Source: Archaeoglobus sp. JdFR-24 | GTDB taxonomy: Archaea > Halobacteriota > Archaeoglobi > Archaeoglobales > Archaeoglobaceae | NCBI GenBank assembly: GCA_002011215.1 | Contig: MTML01000120.1 | Span: 1 to 24,844, forward strand | Length of the DNA: 24,844 nt | Reading direction: 5' to 3' | Shown: positions 21,830 through 24,844 of the stretch, in pieces | Position numbering within the stretch: the stretch's first letter is position 1 | How the letters are laid out: every line of letters starts with the position of its first letter | Program-made: the position numbers and the translations under genes | Notes under the pieces: model-generated | What the model was told of the DNA's origin: nothing | Databases searched by the model: none | The model's input: only the letters and a program-made list of their open reading frames with translations

Positions 21830-22793
21830 CTGGGAAGAGGTTAAAGAGCAGATCGTGGATGCCATAGAACTTGGATTTACTGGTGTTGTTGTCGAAAATG
21901 AATTTGCAGACAGAACTCAGGTTCTTGGCAGAACTCAGGTTATCTCAAGAAAATCTGAAAATGCTGAATTTCTGGAAATCAAATCGTCAGATGATCAGAA
22001 AAGGGCGATTGATATCTCTGAGGAAAAAGACTATCTCTTTCTCAAATTTCTTGACTGGAAGATAATTCCTCTTGAAAACCTCGTTGCCATGAAGGGAAAG
22101 GCAAAGATTGTGGTTGAAGTTGAATCACTTGAGGATGCAAAACTGGTTCTTGAAACTCTCGAAAAGGGTGCTGATGGCATTCTGGTTAAATACACTGGTA
22201 GGGATAAACTCGCTGAATTTGCCAGCATTGTGTCTCCACAGGGCAGAATTGAACTTGTTGAAGCTGAGGTGGTGGATATAGTTCCTCTCGGTCTTGGAGA
22301 TAGGGTTTGTATAGATACAGTTTCCATGATGGAAAGGGGAGAAGGGATGCTTGTTGGAAACCTTTCCAGTTTCATGTTTCTTGTTGCGAGCGAGAGTGAA
22401 GAAAGCGAATACGTTTCTTCCAGGCCATTCAGAGTCAATGCTGGAAGTGTTAACGCCTATCTCAAGGTAGGTGAGCGAACAAAATATCTCTCTGAACTCA
22501 AATCTGGTGATGAAGTTGAGTTGATCAGATATGATGGGGTAACGAGAAAGAGTCATGTCGGGAGAGTAAAAATTGAAAGGAGACCTCTGATACTGCTACG
22601 GGCTGTTTCTGAAGGAAGGAAAGGGACTGTAATTCTGCAGAATGCTGAAACTATAAAGTTGATATCTCCAGATGGATCTCATGTTTCTGTGAGCTCCTTA
22701 AATAAAGGAGACAAAATCCTGGTATGGGTTGAGGATGCCCAATCTGGAAGACATTTTGGAACGAAGGTTGAAGAATATGTGATTGAAAAGTAA
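21795..22793 (+). CDS. aroB': 3-dehydroquinate synthase II
   Basis: 332-residue archaeal DHQ synthase (AroB'), which deaminates and cyclises ADH to 3-dehydroquinate with NAD. The family landmarks are the opening MKEIWLLSAGNSWEEVK, VEVESLEDAKLVLETLEKGADGIL and a central IELVEAEVVDIVPLGLGDRVCIDT. VGNLSSFMFLVASE and RPFRVNAGSVNAYLKVG follow, and the end is VEDAQSGRHFGTKVEE. Length is normal. An internal short echo, TQVLGRTQVISRK, is near residue 40. It begins inside the end of the ADH synthase gene (35-nt overlap), so the pair is tightly coupled and should be made in a fixed ratio. Confidence 0.96.
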   Translation: MKEIWLLSAGNSWEEVKEQIVDAIELGFTGVVVENEFADRTQVLGRTQVISRKSENAEFLEIKSSDDQKRAIDISEEKDYLFLKFLDWKIIPLENLVAMKGKAKIVVEVESLEDAKLVLETLEKGADGILVKYTGRDKLAEFASIVSPQGRIELVEAEVVDIVPLGLGDRVCIDTVSMMERGEGMLVGNLSSFMFLVASESEESEYVSSRPFRVNAGSVNAYLKVGERTKYLSELKSGDEVELIRYDGVTRKSHVGRVKIERRPLILLRAVSEGRKGTVILQNAETIKLISPDGSHVSVSSLNKGDKILVWVEDAQSGRHFGTKVEEYVIEK

Positions 22794-22824
22794 AAAACTG
22801 AGGGAAACTCTGGAAGGTTAATGT

Positions 22825-23439
22825 GTGGTTGGTATGATAATTGTTGCAACCTTAATCTCAGAAAATTACAGCAGAAAAGCCGTAGATCTTTGTGATATGG
22901 TTGAGTTAAGGCTTGATATGCTTGATAAAGACATGGTTGAGGGTTTTATTACTGCTAAAAGTAAGAAAATTATAGTTACTTGTAGAAGAAAAGAGGATGG
23001 TGGAGCCTTCTCCGGGAATGAGGAGAAAAGATTAGAACTTTTAAAAAATTATGTTCGACATGCTGATCTTATAGATCTCGAATATGATGTGAGAGATGAA
23101 TATTTCAAAATGGGGAGAACAATTGAATCATTTCACAGTTGGAGAAATCCAGGTTACTCTTTTCTGAAAGACCTTGTGGAGGGGAAGAGGGGAGATATAT
23201 TCAAAATTGCAATTTACGGAAAGAGCAATGATGATTTGAAAGTCATTAAGAAGCTGCATGCTGAATATGATGATATAATCGCTTTCCTTATGGGCAGAGA
23301 TTTTAGCTACACCAGAATACTTTCGGCACTGCTCTCAAACCCGATTATTTATTGTCATACTGGAATAGAAGCAGCAGAGGGACAGATTTCTGTTGAAAAC
23401 GCTTTCGAAATCAGACGTTTAATCGGAAAACTCTCTTAA
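22825..23439 (+). CDS. aroD: 3-dehydroquinate dehydratase, type I
   Basis: 204 residues from GTG 22825, or 201 from ATG 22834. The GTG is placed better behind GGAAGG (7-nt gap), while the ATG gives the usual start MIIVATL. The type I fold is shown by MVELRLDML (substrate Glu/Arg), KKIIVTCRRKEDGG and SFHSWRNPG (catalytic His). DIFKIAIYGKSNDD carries the Schiff-base Lys. The enzyme dehydrates 3-dehydroquinate to 3-dehydroshikimate. It follows DHQ synthase by 31 nt. No shikimate dehydrogenase lies between this gene and the next, so aroE must be further along or elsewhere. Confidence 0.94.
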   Translation: MVGMIIVATLISENYSRKAVDLCDMVELRLDMLDKDMVEGFITAKSKKIIVTCRRKEDGGAFSGNEEKRLELLKNYVRHADLIDLEYDVRDEYFKMGRTIESFHSWRNPGYSFLKDLVEGKRGDIFKIAIYGKSNDDLKVIKKLHAEYDDIIAFLMGRDFSYTRILSALLSNPIIYCHTGIEAAEGQISVENAFEIRRLIGKLS

Positions 23440-23491
23440 AAACTCAGATGATGGCTTGTAGGCGTGACAGGGCATGAGTGAAGGTGGAACG

Positions 23492-24844
23492 ATGAATAGA
23501 GAATTGAAAATTATGATCTACGGAATGGGTGGAATGGGAAGTTTTTTCAAAGATTTTTTCAGTGCGAGGGGCCATTATGTTAAGGGCTATGATATCGATG
23601 ACAGGAAAAGGGAAGTTGAACTTAACACTTTGAAAGATTTTGAAGTCATTTTTCTTTGTGTGCCGATGGACCGGGTTGATGAAGCAGTAAAGGAGATATC
23701 TGATCAAATTAAATCCTTAAATTTCAGGGATTTTAAACCTCTACTGGTTGACATCTCATCTGTCAAGAGCTTTGTTATAGACTCGTTGAAAAAAAGTGGC
23801 CTGGATTTTCTGAGCATACATCCAATGTTTGGTCCTGATAGCGAGATAGGATTGTCGAATGTGATAATCGTCTGGGAATCTGGGAGAGAAGAGGAGAAAA
23901 TACTGATTGAAGAGATGGTCAGGGCAGGAGCGGTGATAAGTAGGCTTCCCGCTGAATTGCATGATAAAAAGATGGCTGAAATTCAGGGAATAGCACATTT
24001 CATTCTTATAGCTTTTGCGAATTTTCTTAAGGATAAACTGGACAGGAACGATCTTCTCTATGCCTCACCGATTTTTTCGACAGTGTACAAGCTCTCTTCG
24101 AGGATTCTGAATCAGGACTGGAAAATGTACTACATAATCCAGAAAAATGCCGAAGAGCTACGGGAGGATTTTATAAAGAGTTTAGAGAACTTGAATGAAC
24201 TTCTGTCTGAATCTGAGAATTTTCATAGGTTATTTGATACTCTATCAAATACTTTCAGTGATTTTGAAGGCAGTACTATTGTCCTTGATGCATCAAGAGC
24301 ATCAAAGGAACCATCAGGGATAGATCTTCTCCGGGGATACATACGGCTGGTGGATTCTTTAATCCTCAGGCTTATTGAGAAAAGGGTCTCAGCTGGAAAG
24401 AAAATCGCTCTCCACAAGAAAGATCTCAACATGCCTATTGAAGTATCTGAGGTGGAAGAGACCAAGCTGAGAGAGATAGCATCAAAAACGAGTCTAAATC
24501 CACTGATCCTTAAAAGTGTTTTTGAAGATATAATGCGCTTGACAAAAGAAGAGGAGTATAAAATTCTCGGCATCTCCAGAAAAATAGCTGTTCTCGGACC
24601 AATGGGAAGTTTCAGTGATGAGGCAGCGTTAAAGCTCACCGGATCAAGGCTTCCAGTAATCTACTGTTCATCGGTGGAGGAAATAGTCTCGATGGTAGAA
24701 AACAATAATAATGTTTTTGGCCTGATCCCCATAGAGAATTCAGTCAATGGAACTGTTCTGAGCGCTCTGGATGCTTTAATAAAGTACGATGTTGAAGTAT
24801 TCGGCGAAACAACAATGGAAATAAACCACGTTCTCGCAGCAAAA
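23492..24844 (+). CDS. Trifunctional TyrA-AroQ-PheA fusion (prephenate dehydrogenase, chorismate mutase, prephenate dehydratase), 3' end missing
   Basis: An open frame of 451 codons runs to the right edge. The ATG at 23492 follows AAGGTGG; another in-frame ATG at 23474 adds six residues. The TyrA domain (about 1-260) has a YGMGGMGSFFKDF Rossmann loop, VDISSVKS, SIHPMFGP and MAEIQGIAHF. The AroQ chorismate mutase is at about 284-370 (IDLLRGYIRLVDSLILRLIEKR, then KKIALHKKDLNMP). The prephenate dehydratase begins near 378 (IAVLGPMGSFSDEAA) and includes LIPIENSVNGTV; its catalytic Thr region and any ACT domain lie beyond the edge. This domain order is known from Archaeoglobus fulgidus. One polypeptide serves both the Phe and Tyr branches, the same amino acids enriched in the leader peptide. 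Confidence 0.95.
   Translation, partial: MNRELKIMIYGMGGMGSFFKDFFSARGHYVKGYDIDDRKREVELNTLKDFEVIFLCVPMDRVDEAVKEISDQIKSLNFRDFKPLLVDISSVKSFVIDSLKKSGLDFLSIHPMFGPDSEIGLSNVIIVWESGREEEKILIEEMVRAGAVISRLPAELHDKKMAEIQGIAHFILIAFANFLKDKLDRNDLLYASPIFSTVYKLSSRILNQDWKMYYIIQKNAEELREDFIKSLENLNELLSESENFHRLFDTLSNTFSDFEGSTIVLDASRASKEPSGIDLLRGYIRLVDSLILRLIEKRVSAGKKIALHKKDLNMPIEVSEVEETKLREIASKTSLNPLILKSVFEDIMRLTKEEEYKILGISRKIAVLGPMGSFSDEAALKLTGSRLPVIYCSSVEEIVSMVENNNNVFGLIPIENSVNGTVLSALDALIKYDVEVFGETTMEINHVLAAK

Noticed and set aside
22125..22556. 143-codon minus-strand frame inside DHQ synthase II
   Set aside because: Antisense to a confidently identified enzyme; no promoter or ribosome-binding site, and the translation resembles no family.
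24223..24639. 138-codon minus-strand frame inside the TyrA-AroQ-PheA gene
   Set aside because: Antisense to the chorismate mutase and adjoining regions, which are conserved on the plus strand.
1..24844. CRISPR array, insertion sequence or prophage
   Set aside because: No regularly spaced repeats, no intact transposase and no phage structural genes were seen; the few repeats found are isolated pairs.

Overview
The window is archaeal chromosome, most likely from the Archaeoglobales (Archaeoglobus, Ferroglobus or Geoglobus type). The evidence is: TATA-box promoters with many leaderless or GGTGATC-type starts; an LSm/Sm gene followed by ribosomal protein L37e; archaeal SepF and ZPR1; a Gln tRNA with an A1-U72 pair and an intron after position 37; the archaeal early shikimate route (ADH synthase plus 3-dehydroquinate synthase II); and a TyrA-AroQ-PheA fusion of the kind known from Archaeoglobus fulgidus. 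Species is inference; no rRNA is present.

Layout. 1-404 is the end of a thiolase. 522-1842 (minus) holds proC and an overlapping HD-domain gene. 1927-3130 (plus) holds a stand-alone AsnC/Lrp ligand domain, a strongly inverted-repeat, RNA-like element (2259-2383) and a possible PD-(D/E)XK protein. 3180-5011 (minus) is an lsm - rpl37e - purF operon, diverging from a PUA protein. 5670-7058 (minus) is an AtoE-like short-chain fatty acid transporter. 7308-8330 is sepF - ZPR1. 8403-9365 (minus) is Nif3 plus a small YHS protein. 9539-11350 has a nicotinamidase-like hydrolase, a small membrane protein and a lipoprotein with two WHy/LEA-like repeats. 11569-11655 is tRNA-Gln(TTG) with a 14-nt intron. 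11771-14720 holds a hypothetical gene, a TctA-like membrane protein, a degenerate recombinase-like protein and an NMD3-like fragment. 14787-16269 is a divergent M20 deacylase / GNAT pair. 16270-17411 contains decayed sequence and a frameshifted gene. 17435-19156 is glutamine-dependent NAD synthetase. 19683-20744 is a TPD-type nuclease related to human CDIN1. 20839 to the end is an aromatic amino acid operon.

The most striking feature is just before that operon. A 34-codon reading frame (20839-20943) encodes a peptide whose last 20 residues include 12 aromatic residues (7 Phe, 4 Tyr, 1 Trp) and whose first 14 include none. It has its own TATA-like promoter and lies 79 nt upstream of ADH synthase, the first gene of a pathway to Phe, Tyr and Trp. 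It looks like a bacterial-type attenuation leader peptide. To my knowledge, attenuation by leader-peptide translation is not established in Archaea. A second mini-ORF with a perfect Shine-Dalgarno complement may couple translation into the first structural gene.

Several real genes are short or easy to miss: rpl37e (4575-4754), YHS (9198-9365), the leader peptide, and the trifunctional TyrA-AroQ-PheA gene, which runs off the right edge.
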